A DNA stretch of 64,000 nucleotides from Phoronis australis (GCA_002633005.1 NMRA01000665.1:153728-217727); one strand, 5' to 3'. Shown: positions 36,546 to 48,279, counted from the stretch's first letter. A program made the numbers and translations. Notes: generated from the letters alone by a model not told the origin.

Positions 36546-37265
36546 GTGATGTGTCAAGCTGTGGTAGCAAAGGGTAGTCCAATAGAGCAGCACATAGTTG
36601 ATGGTTGTCTGCGATTAGTCGATGGGACATCGATACCCGTAGAGGCAGGGACCTGTGAGAAGCACAGAAAGCCTCCTGCTGACCACAATATGCCCGTTTG
36701 TGACGGTTACGTCAATGAAACAAAAGTACGCATGATGCGTGACACCGGGTGCAGTAGTGCAGCGGTGAAGACGTCCCTAGTCAAAGAAAGTCAACTGACG
36801 GGGAGACAACACATCTGTGTGTTCATAGATGGGACAACACGATCCTCCCTAATAGCGAAGATTGGGGTATATACTCCATACTCCGTTGGTGAAATTGAGG
36901 TGATGTATATGCGAACACCGATATACGACCTCATCATAGGGAATGCTGTTGGCGTCAGCAAGAATCCTGATCCCAATTGGCAGCCACGAGATAGTGTCAT
37001 GTCCGCAGTCACTACTAGAGCAAAGGTTAAGAAGAGAAAGAAACCTATTAAGCCTTTGACGGTGACTCCATCCGGAGTGGAAAGTCTCGACGTCAGCAAA
37101 TTGAAGGACGAGCAACAACGTGATCCTTCCCTACGTAAGCTCATGGAACTTGTTGAGAAAGACAAACCAGCAAGAACACGTGTAGAGGTCAATACTGGTA
37201 TGAGAAACAGAAGAAGGCCCTGTACAGCGTGTATGCTGATAACACCAAAGAGTTGCGGCAGATAG
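36546..37265 (+). pseudogene. pol: pol segment: aspartic protease and linker towards integrase
   Basis: This frame continues gag's without shift. The protease active site is RDTGCSSAAV (Asp-Thr-Gly), followed by strand words CVFIDGTT and the YDLIIGN segment typical of retropepsins. It then reads into the N-terminal integrase side (LKDEQQRDPSLRKL). Near 37200 a frameshift moves the open frame by one base, and the old frame ends at 37265. Confidence 0.75.
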
Positions 37266-38200
37266 TTGTCCCTGTCAAATATCGACAACAGGTTATGACG
37301 CTAGCTCACGAGTCAATCGTTGGTGGGCACCTTGCTGTGAAGAAGACTTGTGATAGAATAGCCAGTAGCCTTTATTGGCCAGGAGTTGGCAGTGACATAA
37401 ATCGTTTCTGCAGATCATGTGACATCTGCCACCAAACAACTCCTAAGGGCGAGATTCCACTTATGGAAGAACCGCTCCAGCGTATCGCTGTTGATTTGAT
37501 TGGTCCTGTTTCGCTGATCACAGACAGAGGCAACCGGTACATTCTCACCATCGTAGACTATGCAACAAGATACCCAGAGGCAGTCCCTCTACTCAGACTA
37601 GAAGCTGAGCGAGTCACAGAAGCACTATTTGAAACCTTCTGTAGAATTGGCTTTCCACGAGAGGTGCTTAGTGATTGTGGGACACAGTTTACCTCAGAAG
37701 TACTGAAAGAAGTTGCACGGTTGATATCCATGAAGCAACTGTTCACCACTCCGTACAATCCGAAATGCAATGGATTGTGTGAGCGTATTATAGGTGTACT
37801 GAAGATTATGCTGAAGAAAATGTGCCAAGAGCATCCACAAGACTGGGACCGGTACTTAGCAGCAGTACTGTTCGCCTACCGAGAGGTACCACAAGTGAGC
37901 ACAGGTTTCTACCCATTTGAACTGTTGTAAGGTAGAACCGTGCGAGGGCTAATGCAGGTGCTTAAAGAGTTGTGGACTGGCAATGAAACACCAGACGTAC
38001 GGAACACTTATGAGTATGTCCTCGACTTGCGACATCGTCTGGAAGAGACATGTGAACTGTTGCGGGAAAACTTACGAAATGCTGGTGAAGCATACAAGTA
38101 ACATTATGACAAAAAAACGCGAGATTGTTGCTTCGAAGTGGGAGACCAAGTCTTAATATTGTTACCAACCAACAGTGACAAGCTGCTACTGCAGTGGCGG
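37203..38200 (+). pseudogene. pol: pol segment: integrase
   Basis: The zinc-binding HHCC region (HESIVGGH, then CRSCDIC) precedes a DDE core: AVDLIGP, LSDCGTQF and NGLCERI, with exactly 35 residues between the second Asp and the Glu. The frame is stopped by TAA at 37928, inside FELL..GRTVRG. It continues open beyond to a second TAA at about 38099 and a C-terminal tail (FEVGDQVLILLP) that breaks off near 38200. Catalytic residues are present, but the protein cannot be made full length. Its position ahead of RT is the defining Gmr1 trait. Confidence 0.85.
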
Positions 38201-39582
38201 GGAGGTGATAAGTCTGCTAGAAGAGTACTCTGACATCTTTAGTGAAGTACCAGGTACGACCCATCTGGTTGAGCACAAGATTGAGACCATCAGTGAAGAG
38301 CCGGTTAGTGTGAAGCCGTACCCCCTGCCATATGCCGCACGGTCGGTTGTGCAGGAGGAAGTTGACATGTTAAAGTGTGGAGTCATAGAACCATCCGATG
38401 CTCCTTATAACTCCCCGGTGGTCTTAGTGAAGAAGAAGGACGGTTCAAATCGATTCTGCATCGATTTTCGTAGTTTGAACGCCATCACCAAGTTTGACTC
38501 GGAACCGATGGGCAATCCTGATGACATCATGGCTGAGATCATTAAAGACCAGTACATTGTATTTTACGAAGTTCGATCTAAGTAAAGGATACTATTAAGT
38601 CATTGTCGCCGAAGAATCATGACCCAAGACCTCGTTTGTAGTACCAAGTGGTTGCTACAAATTCGTAAAAATGCCATTTGGTCTGGTAAATTCAGCAGCG
38701 ACCTTCAACCGCATGATGAGAAAGATGTTGGCAGGAGCACACAATACAGAACACTATGTGGATGACATTCTGTGCCACAATAAGACCTGGACTGAACACC
38801 TTGCCACCTTGCGAGACACCTTCCAAGGTGTGCGAGAGGCTGAACTAACGATTCGACCCACCAAGTGTTCGGTTGGATCTCGTTCCGTCGATTTCGTTGG
38901 ACATGTGGTCGGTGAAGGGTACCTGGCAATGGATGAAGAAAAGTTAGGACGTATCCGAGAGGCACCGCGACCCAGGACGAAGAAACAAGTTCGTTCTTTT
39001 CTTGGGTTGGCTGGATACTACAGGAAGTTCATCCCAAACTTTGCTGAAATCGCCTTCCCGCTTACTGAGCTCACGAAGAAGAAACGGCCTAACACCATGC
39101 AATGGAAAGAAGCTCAGCAGCATGCATTCGACACTCTTCGAGACCTTCTGATGAGAGCACCCATACTGAGACTACCTAATTTCAGTAAACCTTTTTTTGT
39201 TCAGACTGATGAGTCAGATATTGGTATAGGCTGTATTTTGTTGCAGGCGTATGATGATGGCAGGTTCCCAGTTGCATGGGCTAGTAAGAAACTGTTACCT
39301 CGGGAACGGAATTACTCTTTCAAGGAGAGAGAATGTTTGGCTATTGTATTTGCCATCAGAAAATTTGCGAAGTACTTGTATGGTAAAGAATTTATCATTC
39401 ATACTGACCATCAACCCCTGGCTTACATTCAAAAAAGTAAGTTAGTCAATGGACGCATCATGAGGTGGGCCTTGTTTTTGCAAAACTATCGATTTAAGGT
39501 TGAAGCTATCAAAGGCTCCGAAAATGTTGGTGCCGATTACCTGAGTAGGTTAGAGTATTGGAGATTAATGGAAATTGGGTAA
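38201..39582 (+). pseudogene. pol: pol segment: reverse transcriptase and RNase H
   Basis: RT begins with YSDIFSEVPGTTHLVEHKIE and VVLVKKKDGSNRFCIDFRSL. A frameshift and stops (about 38575-38625) disrupt the motif-A region (reading KFDLSKGYY then TAA). The frame reopens at MPFGLVNSAATFNRMM and keeps the catalytic YVDD box (about 38755-38766), then FLGLAGYYRKFIPNF. RNase H follows with QTDESDIGIG, KERECLAIVF and IHTDHQPLAY, and ends VGADYLSRLEYW. The sequence is Ty3/gypsy type. The stop at 39580 is followed about 70 bases later by a purine-rich GAGTAGGGG just before the 3' LTR. Confidence 0.85.
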
Positions 39583-39662
39583 GAGGTCTAAATGTTTATC
39601 AATATTTAAGACTTCCATGTTGCGAAAATCTTAAGAAGTATTTTCTTGAGTAGGGGCTTATT

Positions 39663-40542
39663 TGTCAGAATAAATTAGTAAGAATAGATCCATTTTAAGT
39701 TGCCCAAAATTTGTGCATATGTACTTTTAAATCATAGGGTAAGACTTGTTGTCATGTATTTTAACGTCAAAATCTATTTTTAGATGGTGTTTACAACTTT
39801 GGGTTCTTGGGTCAAAGTACTCTAGAGATTCTAGAATATTCTGAGAACAAATAACGAGAACAATAATATGAGTGGACATGATCATGTGGTTTTTATTAGC
39901 CAATCACTAAATAAGTATAGTTATATTATGGGCTGAAATCAACAAGATAATTAGATGCGCTATAGTAGTTGAAGCATAAAGACTTGCTACAGAGTGTAGA
40001 AGAAATTGTACGACAGAGCCATCTCGTGGAAGATTCTAGAAAGGTTCTTGGCCAGGGCAAGGGTTAACGAACAGGAAGTTAACTAAGTACTTGTCATTTG
40101 CATTGTGGGTAGTAAGATACTACCTGAAGTGTTGCGTCATCAGCTAGAGACTTTGACCAGCAAGAAGATTCGCGGGTAGAAGAAATTGCCTGCAAGTGTT
40201 GCATCACCAGAGACGGTGACCAGCAAGTACACTGTCGCTATACAGTGTGTGTAGTTCGAAGATTCACCAACAGGATAGACATCCAACAAGTGCAGAGTCC
40301 TAGCTTGGATAGCAGATAAGACATTTGATTGTTTTGGTTGTTTGATTAAAGTAATCTTTAAACAGGGCGCTAGCGTAGTTTCTCTTTGTAGTTGATTACT
40401 TAATTAACAATAGGTTTCATTTGTCTAATTAGGGGTTATCATATGATAAATTAATTACTGGATTTGATTATTCACTCTCCATCTATGCACAATCTCAAAG
40501 CATAGCTACCTTTTAAACAAACCCACAGTCAATCATCTGACA
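39663..40542 (+). repeat. 3' LTR (880 bp)
   Basis: It begins TGTCAGAATAAATTAG just after a polypurine-like GAGTAGGGG and ends ATCATCTGACA, followed by AGTTG. The first 94 bp match the 5' remnant. No coding sequence is present. Confidence 0.85.
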
Positions 40543-40547
40543 AGTTG
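40543..40547. other. Target-site duplication AGTTG, right
   Basis: Direct repeat of 35686-35690. Five bases is the usual length for Ty3/gypsy integrases. Confidence 0.85.
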
Positions 40548-41739
40548 GTTCTTTCGAAACCCTAAAATGACCTGCAATTTGAAAAAAGTTGAGAAAAATT
40601 ACCTATCTGCTGCTTGAATCAAGGGTTTTACAAAAATTGGAGGCTCTTTAAATCAAAGCAAAAACGAGAAAAGATCATTTTAGTCATGATTTCAATCTAA
40701 AACCCTTGTGAGATATTTTACGTTTGTTAGCTCAGGGAACCTCATGACAACGTGTTTATTCATAGCTGTTTGTAGGCTGAATGAGTTTTGCATATCACCT
40801 GACTCACATTTGTGTATGAACGTGTGAGTGTGCTGACTTGTTTTCTACACACTTGCGTGGGCAGTGGTACATTTGGCTTGAGAGAGAAGACAATAAGAGC
40901 TGCAATATTGAGGTGATTTCATTTCCTATTATGGTAATTTTGTATTTGGTATTTTTGTATTTGCATACTTTGTCTAAATTGTGAAGCTTTTGCTAAACTG
41001 TTTTGTTTCTATTTTTGTAGAAACGAAACAGAGAAGTCTTGTAAGAATATAACTGTGAAATGTTTTGCGTATCTTAATAAAACATTATTATAGCCCACTC
41101 CTCTTGACTTGCTGACAATCACAACCCTTAATTTTCTCTTCATCTTTTTTCCCCGATTGAGAGCTTTGCATTCACAAGAACTATTGGAGAGCCAGACGAA
41201 CTTCATTCACACTATCGAGTGCGAGAGGTTTTTGTGCGTGATTCTATTGTGAATCACCCACGGATTAAGGAAAGGGACGTCCCAACTTGCAGAATCATGG
41301 AATTTGGTCTGGGGGTTATAAAATGGGATCCAAATGCATTTAATCAGAATTTTGAGTGCAATATCTGTTTCAATTCTGTTTTTTTTTAATCGTCCCTCAA
41401 GTTAAACAGATATAACCTATAGCAAATAGATTAGGTTATTGTTCAGGACCCTTGCAAATGTACTATAATTTACATGTTCCTCGCGAACAAGATCACGTTT
41501 AATAATTCTATAAAACTTATAATTTATTAAAATACCTATTTCCAATTGCCATTCCTGTAGTCCTTAATCTAGAAACCTCTGCTTAAATACCATTATGATA
41601 ATAAATTTAGAACTAAACCCTGGGCCAGTAGACCACACTTCTCCATAACCTTACCTACGCAAAATTTCTTTGACAAGATAGGCCCAGATTCAATTACCGT
41701 TTTCACCCTGTTACCTATGTATGCTTTAACTGTTCTTTG
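40548..41739. other. Non-coding stretch, no feature recognised
   Basis: AT-rich, with no exon or repeat that can be defended. Confidence 0.4.
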
Positions 41740-42813
41740 GGTATATACATGTATGATCTCCCATAGCGAGTAATCTTGTCCAATAGATAACTGATTTACA
41801 CGTACATGTATATTTTGTAATTAACAACTGTCTCCCACATTCACAGCTAGCCGTAGCATTCGGCGTTGAAACAGTCAATCTCATAGCGTATATCCTGAAA
41901 TCATTTTGGTATTTTTCAATAGATTAAACATTTATGTGCCCCATATTTCTGCACCATATTTTAATACGAGCATAATCCTGGAGTCAAAGAGTTTAAAGTG
42001 CACTGTATTGGAAGTACAGTTTCATTTTGACAGACTGGCTTTAAAGTCGTTCATTGCTTTTTGAGCTTGGATCCAAGTACTCCAAAACACTTTGTCCATT
42101 GAAGTTTGCAAGAGAATGTAAATCCTAAATAGTTGCAATGCGATTTGGTATCTATTTTATTGTTACCAAAGAAACACCTTTCAGTTTTTGAAAGTATGTC
42201 CCTCGCTTAAATAAAACAACGGTAGATTTGTTCAAATCAACATGCAAATTAAAACCTAGACAAAACTTTTCGAGTATATTAAGTTTCATCTGTAGCCAAG
42301 CAACAGTATTTGAAACCAACATTAAATCATCATAAAAAGCACAATCCTGGGAGACACGTATGACTCCGTCTAAACTTTCTAAAATAACTTATGTGCAAAC
42401 AAACACAGAGAAGAGCCAGGGTATCAAAACACATCCTTGCCTGACACAAAATGCACAGTAAAAATAGGGCAAGGTCCGTGACTATACAACTACTCACGAT
42501 TGTACAGAGTCGTACAAACTGCATAACATAAACGGGAACTATATACACTATCAAATGCTTCATTAATATCAATGAATAGGAAATATACTTTCCCCTTCCA
42601 TATAGTGACGTATTTCTGGATAATACTCTGTAGGTTAGAATGTTATCGATTTTAGAGTACCAGTCCGAAAGCCTGCCTGTTCCTTGGGATACATTTCGTA
42701 TTATTCGATGATTCAAGCACTCGAGATAAAAGAATAGTTGCAAAATTCCATTAATACTATCTGTAAGGGAGATCCATCCATATTCATTTGGATTACCTCT
42801 GTCCCCCTTTTTA
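41740..42813 (-). pseudogene. Second LINE family: RT C-terminal two-thirds, decayed
   Basis: Read on the minus strand in several frames: KKGDRGNPNEYG, then the RT motif A FIDINEAFDSVY, then QGCVLIPWLF. The motif-C region follows as FYDDLMLVSNTVAWLQ, in which one residue of the usual YADD box is missing. Downstream are LNKSTVVLF, LKYGAEIWG and VIYWTRLL. These are typical of a non-LTR retrotransposon of different type from that at 54321-60090. Stops and frameshifts are frequent. Its N-terminal neighbour lies at 46553-46870 beyond an inserted repeat. Confidence 0.7.
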
Positions 42814-44276
42814 TGCGCCCACATTTTTATATGTGGACGGATTATGCCGTCATCTCGTCCGGCGTCCGGCGTCCGCTGCTCTATCTCCAAAACCTTTTGA
42901 CGTTCGTTCAAAATGAAATTTTGCACATATGTTCCTATCGTGGATGCGACGGCATGAGCGAATTTTCGACTACCGGTGTGCCCCCTAGTGGCAATTTTAG
43001 TATTTTTCGCTAACCTCTATGTCTTCAAAGCTACTCAGCGTATTTTGATAAAATTCGGCATATAGGCATTTATTAGTGAGATGACGCCATCTTCCTGTTT
43101 TCGGATGGATGCGACGTAGTTTGCGCCACCTAGTGGCCATTTTTGCTGTTTTCGAGTCTCTTTTTTGGCGTCCAACCCTCTATCAACCAAACCGCTCTAA
43201 GGATGATTGTGGAAATTGTCTTTTTTGTTATGAAGAGGAATGCTGACGATGATTATCCGACTGTGGCACCTCGTAGTGACAGTTTTGTCTATTTTTGCGC
43301 CCATGGCTGTATTTCCTAAACCGTTGGCTGGATCTTTACTAAATTCTGCAAGTGCATTTAAATGATGTTGACAATTGGATGACGACGACTTTCGGACGGA
43401 TCTGACTACTGGTGTGTCCTCTAGTGGCAATTTATTTTTTATGTTTACCTTTATATCTTCAAAGGTCCTCAAAGTATTTTCATAAAATTGAAACATAGGA
43501 ACCTAGTAGTGGGATGAAGCTACCCTTCCATTTTCGGATGGGCTTGACGTTGTTTGCGCCAACTAGTGTGCATTTCTACCGTTTTTAGTCTCTTTTTGGC
43601 GTCCATTCTCTATCAAGCAAAGCGCAGTAAGGATGATTGTGATAATTGTCATTTATGTTCTTCCTCGAAGCTGACAATAAATTTCCAATGACTTCGACTA
43701 CTGTGGCACCTTCTACTGGCAGTTTTGTTTTTTTTTGCGCCTATGGCTGTATCTCCTAAAATGGTTTGCAGCATCTTTGCTAAATTTAGCAAGTGTATTT
43801 GTATGATGTTGACAACGGATGAAAACAACTTTCGGACGGATCAGACTATCAGTTTTCCCCGTAGTGGCAATTTTAATTTTGAGGTTTACCTCTGTATCTT
43901 AAAAGGTCATCAACAGATTATTAGAACGTTTGGAATATAGTCATTTATTGGTGAGATGATGCTGTCCTCCCGCTTTTGGATGGAATCGAGATACTTTGCG
44001 AAACCTAGTGGCCATTTTTCCTGTTTTGGAGTCTTTTTGTTTTGGCGTCCACCCCTCGATCAACCAAACCATCCTGAGGATTACTTTGAAAATTGGTGTA
44101 TACATGTATGTCTCAGCGTGAAGAGGACGGTTGACGATAACGAATTCGACTACTGTAGCGCCGCCTAGTGTACTTTTGTTTAGTTTGGCGCCCATAGCTG
44201 CATCTCCTAAACTCGCGGCAGGATCTTTATTAAATTTAGTAGTTGTATTTACATGAAGCTAACAACGGATGACGAT
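42296..44276. repeat. ~2-kb tandem duplication, unit A
   Basis: Contains part of the LINE plus most of the inserted repeat. It is followed by N at 44277 and then by unit B (44278-46284), which begins at the same LINE position (CCAAGCAAC). Divergence is a few percent with small indels. Confidence 0.9.
42814..44276. repeat. Hairpin-ended repeat inserted in LINE, incomplete copy
   Basis: Begins TGCGCCCACATTTTTATATG, which folds as CCACAT-TTTTAT-ATGTGG. Inside, a monomer of about 440 bp recurs: the words TAGTGGCAATTT start near 42983, 43421 and 43862. The copy stops at the N at 44277. Confidence 0.8.
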
Positions 44277-44277
44277 N

Positions 44278-44795
44278 CCAAGCAACATTATTTGAAACCA
44301 ACATTAAATCATCATAAAAACACAATCCTGGGAGACACGTAAGACTCCGCCTAAACTTTCTCAAATAACTTATGTGCAAACAAACACAGAGAAGAGCCAG
44401 GGCATCAAAACACATCCTTGCCTGACACAAACTGCACAGTAAAAATAGGGCAAGGTCCGTGACTATACCACTACATACGATTGTACAGAGTCGTACAAAC
44501 TGCATAAAATAAACGGGAACTATCTACACTATCAAATCCTTCATTAATATCAATGCATAGGAAATATACTTTCCCCTTCCACATAGTGACGTATTTCTGG
44601 ATAATACTCTGTAGGTTAAAATGTTATCGACTTTAGAGTTCCCAGTCCGAAAACCTGCCTGTTCCTTGGGATACATTTCGTATTATTCGGTGTTTCAAGC
44701 ACTCGAGATAAAAGAATAGTTGCAAAATTCCATTAATACTATCTATAAGGGAGATCCATCCATATTTATTTGGATTAGCTCTGTCCCCCTTTTTA
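44278..44795 (-). pseudogene. Duplicate of the LINE RT segment
   Basis: Repeats 42296-42813, including the motif-A and KKGDR parts, with scattered substitutions. It begins immediately after the N. Confidence 0.8.
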
Positions 44796-46552
44796 TGCGC
44801 CCACATTTTTATATGTGGACGCATTATGCCGTCATCTCCGTCCGGCGTCCGGCGTCCGCTGCTCTATCTCCAAAACCTTTTTACATACGTTCAAAATGAA
44901 ATTTTGCACATGTGTTCCTATCGTGGATGCGACGGCATGAGCGAATTTTCGAACGGATCCGACTACCGGTGTGCCCCCTAGTGGCAATTTTAGTTTTTTT
45001 CGCTACCCTCTATGTCTTCAAAGGTACTCAGCGCATTTTGATAAAATTCGGCATATAGGCATTTATTAGTGAGATGACGCTATCTTCCTGTTTTCGGATG
45101 GATGCGACGTAGTTTGCGTCTGTCAACTGGTGGCCATTTTTGCTGTTTTCGAGTCTGTTTTTTGGCGTCCAACCCCTCTATCAACCAAACCGCTCTAAGG
45201 ATGATTGTGGAAATTGGCATGTATATTTTTTGTTATGAAGAGGAATGCTGACGATGATTGTCCGACAGTTTCGACTACTGTGGCACCTCCTAGTGACAGT
45301 TTTGTCAATTTTTGCGCCCATGGCTGTATCTCCTAAACCGTTGGCTGGATCTTTACTAAATTCTGCAAGTGCATTTATATGATGTTGACAATTGGTTGAC
45401 GACGACTTTCGGACGGATCTGACTACTGGTGTGTCCCCTAGTGGCAATTTAATTTTTATGTTTACCTTTGTATCTTCAAAGGTCATCAAGGTATTTTCAT
45501 AAAATTTGAAACATAGGAACCTATTAGTGGGATGAAGCTACCCTTCCATTTTCGGATGGGCTTGTGGTTGTTTGCGCCAACTAGTGGGCATTTCTACCGT
45601 TTTTAGTCTCTTTTTGGCGTCCATTCTCTATCAAGCAAAGCGCAGTAAGGATGATTGTGATAATTGTCATTTATGTTCTTCCTCGAAGCTGACAATAAAT
45701 TTCCAATGATTTCGACTACTGTGGCACCTTCTACTAGCAGTTTTGTTTTTTTGCGCCTATGGCTGTATCTCTTAAAAAGGTTTGCAGCATCTTTGCTAAA
45801 TTTAGCAAGTGTATTTGTATGATGTTGACAACGGATGAAAACAACTTTCGGACGGATCAGACTATCAGTTTTCCCCGTAGTGGTAATTTTAATTTTGAAG
45901 TTTACCTCTGTATCTTAAAAGGTCCTCAACAGATTATTAGAACGTTTGGAATATAGGCATTTATTGGTGAGACGATGCTGTCCTCCCTCTTTTGGATGGA
46001 ATCGAGATACTTTGCGACACCTAGTGGCCTGTTTTGGAGTCTTTTTGTTTTGGCGTCCACCCCTCGATCAACCAAACCATCCTGAGGATTACTTTGAAAA
46101 TTGGTGTATACATGTATGTCTCAGCGTGAAGAGGACGGTTGACGATAACGAATTCGACTACTGTAGCGCCGCCTAGTGTACTTTTGTTTAGTTTGGCGCC
46201 CATAGCTGCATCTCCTAAACTCGCGGCAGGATCTTTATTAAATTTAGTAGTTGTATTTACATGAAGCTAACAACGGATGACGATGATTTTCAGGCGGATC
46301 CAACGAAGGCTGTGTCCCATAGGGCCAATTTCATTTTTTTGTTTTCCATTGTTTCTCTGAAGTTCCTCGACATATTTTTATGAAATTAAATAAAGAGCTT
46401 TCTGTTAAAGATGGATGGCATGTTCTCATTCTCAGATGGATTGGACGTTTTTTGCCCTCTGGTGGCTTTTTTATGAAACAAATAAACGACCCTAAAGCAC
46501 CCTGTTTGCGCTTCATTTGTGGGCGCATTTCAACGCTCCGCGTTGCTCTTGT
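44796..46552. repeat. Hairpin-ended repeat, complete 1.76-kb copy
   Basis: Left end TGCGCCCACATTTTTATATG and right end CAACGCTCCGCGTTGCTCTTGT each carry a terminal hairpin. The words GCGCCCACA and TGTGGGCGC form a short inverted pair near the ends. Between them lie about four degenerate ~440-bp monomers (TAGTGGCAAT near 44980, 45440, 45881 and a drifted one near 46317). The element interrupts the LINE RT. Removing it with one flanking TA restores the LINE frame. There is no coding capacity. The terminal hairpins recall Helitron-like or other rolling-circle elements, but the class is not resolved. Confidence 0.75.
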
Positions 46553-46870
46553 TATAAAGTGACAATTGGGCCGGGTAGTGCCCTGTGCTGAAGATTCTAT
46601 TAAAACGTTCGTAAGAATTTCTACAAGGGCCTCAGATACACACTTGTAGAATTGAGCCGGTATAACGTCTTCTCCGGGAGATTTATTATTCTTTTGTTTC
46701 TAATGGCCTTTGCAGATTCTTCGCGCTAATATCGGCATTTACATGTACCTCATCCATGTCAAAGGCAATGGTTACATCACGCTACCCCCGTGTTTGACTA
46801 CAGCACTCACACTGTGCGTCAAGCTGATCAAGATTCTGCCTCACTTGATCCTCAAAATTTCCCCGTGGTT
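46553..46870 (-). pseudogene. LINE RT N-terminal segment (continues at 44795)
   Basis: Minus-strand words NNKSPGEDVIPAQFYKC and VSEALVEILTNVL match the start of LINE reverse transcriptases. The frame resumes as LYKKGDRG on the far side of the inserted repeat. Frameshifts are present. Confidence 0.65.
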
Positions 46871-46963
46871 CTGCTCGTCACCTCGTCGTGAAACGTATAT
46901 CAACATACAGAGTTAACGAACGGTAAGGGTGCATGCAAAATCTGGTGGTCAACCAACACTCAC

Positions 46964-47078
46964 CTTGCCCGTTGCAGCCGTTTAAGTGAAAAACAATATC
47001 ATAAACGCCATCTCCTTGCGTAATTCTCCGCCTATTGTAACAAAAATTATTTCGTCGTTTTGAAAACCGTACGGTCAT
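46964..47078 (-). CDS. Possible exon ending at a strong donor
   Basis: A minus-strand frame ends CNGQ at donor CAAG|GTGAGT (46964). The region around it, including AACGTATATCAACA at about 46890, resembles 30435-30514 in the receptor intron. There the same CNGQ|G splice end occurs. Two related sites suggest a duplicated exon, but the peptide itself is not recognised and the upstream limit is unknown. Confidence 0.25.
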
Positions 47079-48279
47079 GACGCGAGTACACGCTATTTCC
47101 TAAATTCTTTGCCACTTCTTGCAACAATAAAATTTCTTCCGAAACTCGGTTTGCTGGTGTTAAATACGAAACGAAACCAATTACGAAAGTTTATTGTGAC
47201 ATGTACGCAACCTCGTGGAAAAAGAACAATTGATTGAAGAATAGGCGAGAAAACTGGGCAATAGGTGACGCAAAATTTCATGGCGCCGAAAGCCGGAGCA
47301 AAAGATCGCACCACAATTTTAGAGCAGAATAACGGTAGAACGTTAATTTTCCCAACGCCTGTAAATAACTTAGTTTACTCTAGGAAGAGTGAAGTACTGT
47401 TTTCACTAACACTAATTTTCTGACAGATTTTGTTTGGTCATTTTTACCCACATCGGCCCAAACCTGTATATTTAGTATACAGCTTTGCACCAAGACTACA
47501 TTACCCTCTCTTGTGTTAATCGAAATGAAATTTCATAACAGGAGTAACAAAACTGTTGTTTGGCGTTGAAGTTAAAACTTTATTTCTAATGAAGAAAAAT
47601 TCAACTTAGTGCACACAATTTTATGAGGATGATAATTAAAGAACTACAAATTAGCCATCAATGAAAGATATATAAAATCTTTCAAGTATATCAAAAGTGA
47701 AAAAAAAGTAATTTAAGATATCGAGAGTAATAAATAAAATGATTTCAAATTAAAGCTGGGTGTTGTGGCACCTATACGCTTCCCTACAAGTCACTGTAAT
47801 TTGACAGTAATCGTTTGTGTTGGTCGTCACTTAGTTTCTTCATCAAATGATTCCACTTCTATTGGAAGAGGATCATGACCTTCTTGTCCACACCAAGGCA
47901 TGTCAGATAGAGTATACCAGCCGACTGCAATAGCTACATGTAAACAAGGGCCCGTTTCGTGAAACGTAGTTGAAGATTGAAGGTATAAAATTGATTAAGA
48001 CCGGAGGTCGGACTTAGTAGTTAAAAACGAAGAAGAAAATTCATAAAAGACCGTTTTATGAACACGCATTGTAATGTTTTGGTCTTAACTGGCACTAAAA
48101 CTAAAATCGTTTTTGACAGAGTTAAGTAAACAAATTGTGCTTTTGCCACCTGTTGCGAATTCAAATCACTGAGCGACGCGGTGTGCGGAAAACGGTTTTC
48201 AATGATGAAGAAATATGTATTTTTGAATTTATACTAATGCACATGTATGGGCGCTACTGATGTCGGATTTCAACCCACA
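47079..48279. other. Non-coding stretch, no feature recognised
   Basis: No supported exon or repeat. Confidence 0.4.

Larger units (their letters stand above)
35691..40542 (+). mobile_element. Defective Gmr1-like Ty3/gypsy LTR retrotransposon
   Basis: A 4.85-kb element starting TGTCAG and ending CTGACA, a perfect 6-bp inverted end, flanked by AGTTG on both sides. The order of domains is gag, protease, integrase, reverse transcriptase, RNase H, then a full 3' LTR. Integrase upstream of RT is the Ty1/copia order, yet the RT/RNase H sequence is Ty3/gypsy type. This combination defines the Gmr1-like group. The element is dead: the 5' LTR is cut to its first ~107 bp, with primer-binding site and leader deleted. 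Pol has at least one frameshift and several in-frame stops. Mobilisation would need another copy's proteins, and the lost 5' LTR makes even that unlikely. Confidence 0.9.

Noticed and set aside
42738-46560. Several short frames in the hairpin-ended repeat
   Set aside because: They recur only because the 440-bp monomers are tandem; frames are not conserved between monomers.
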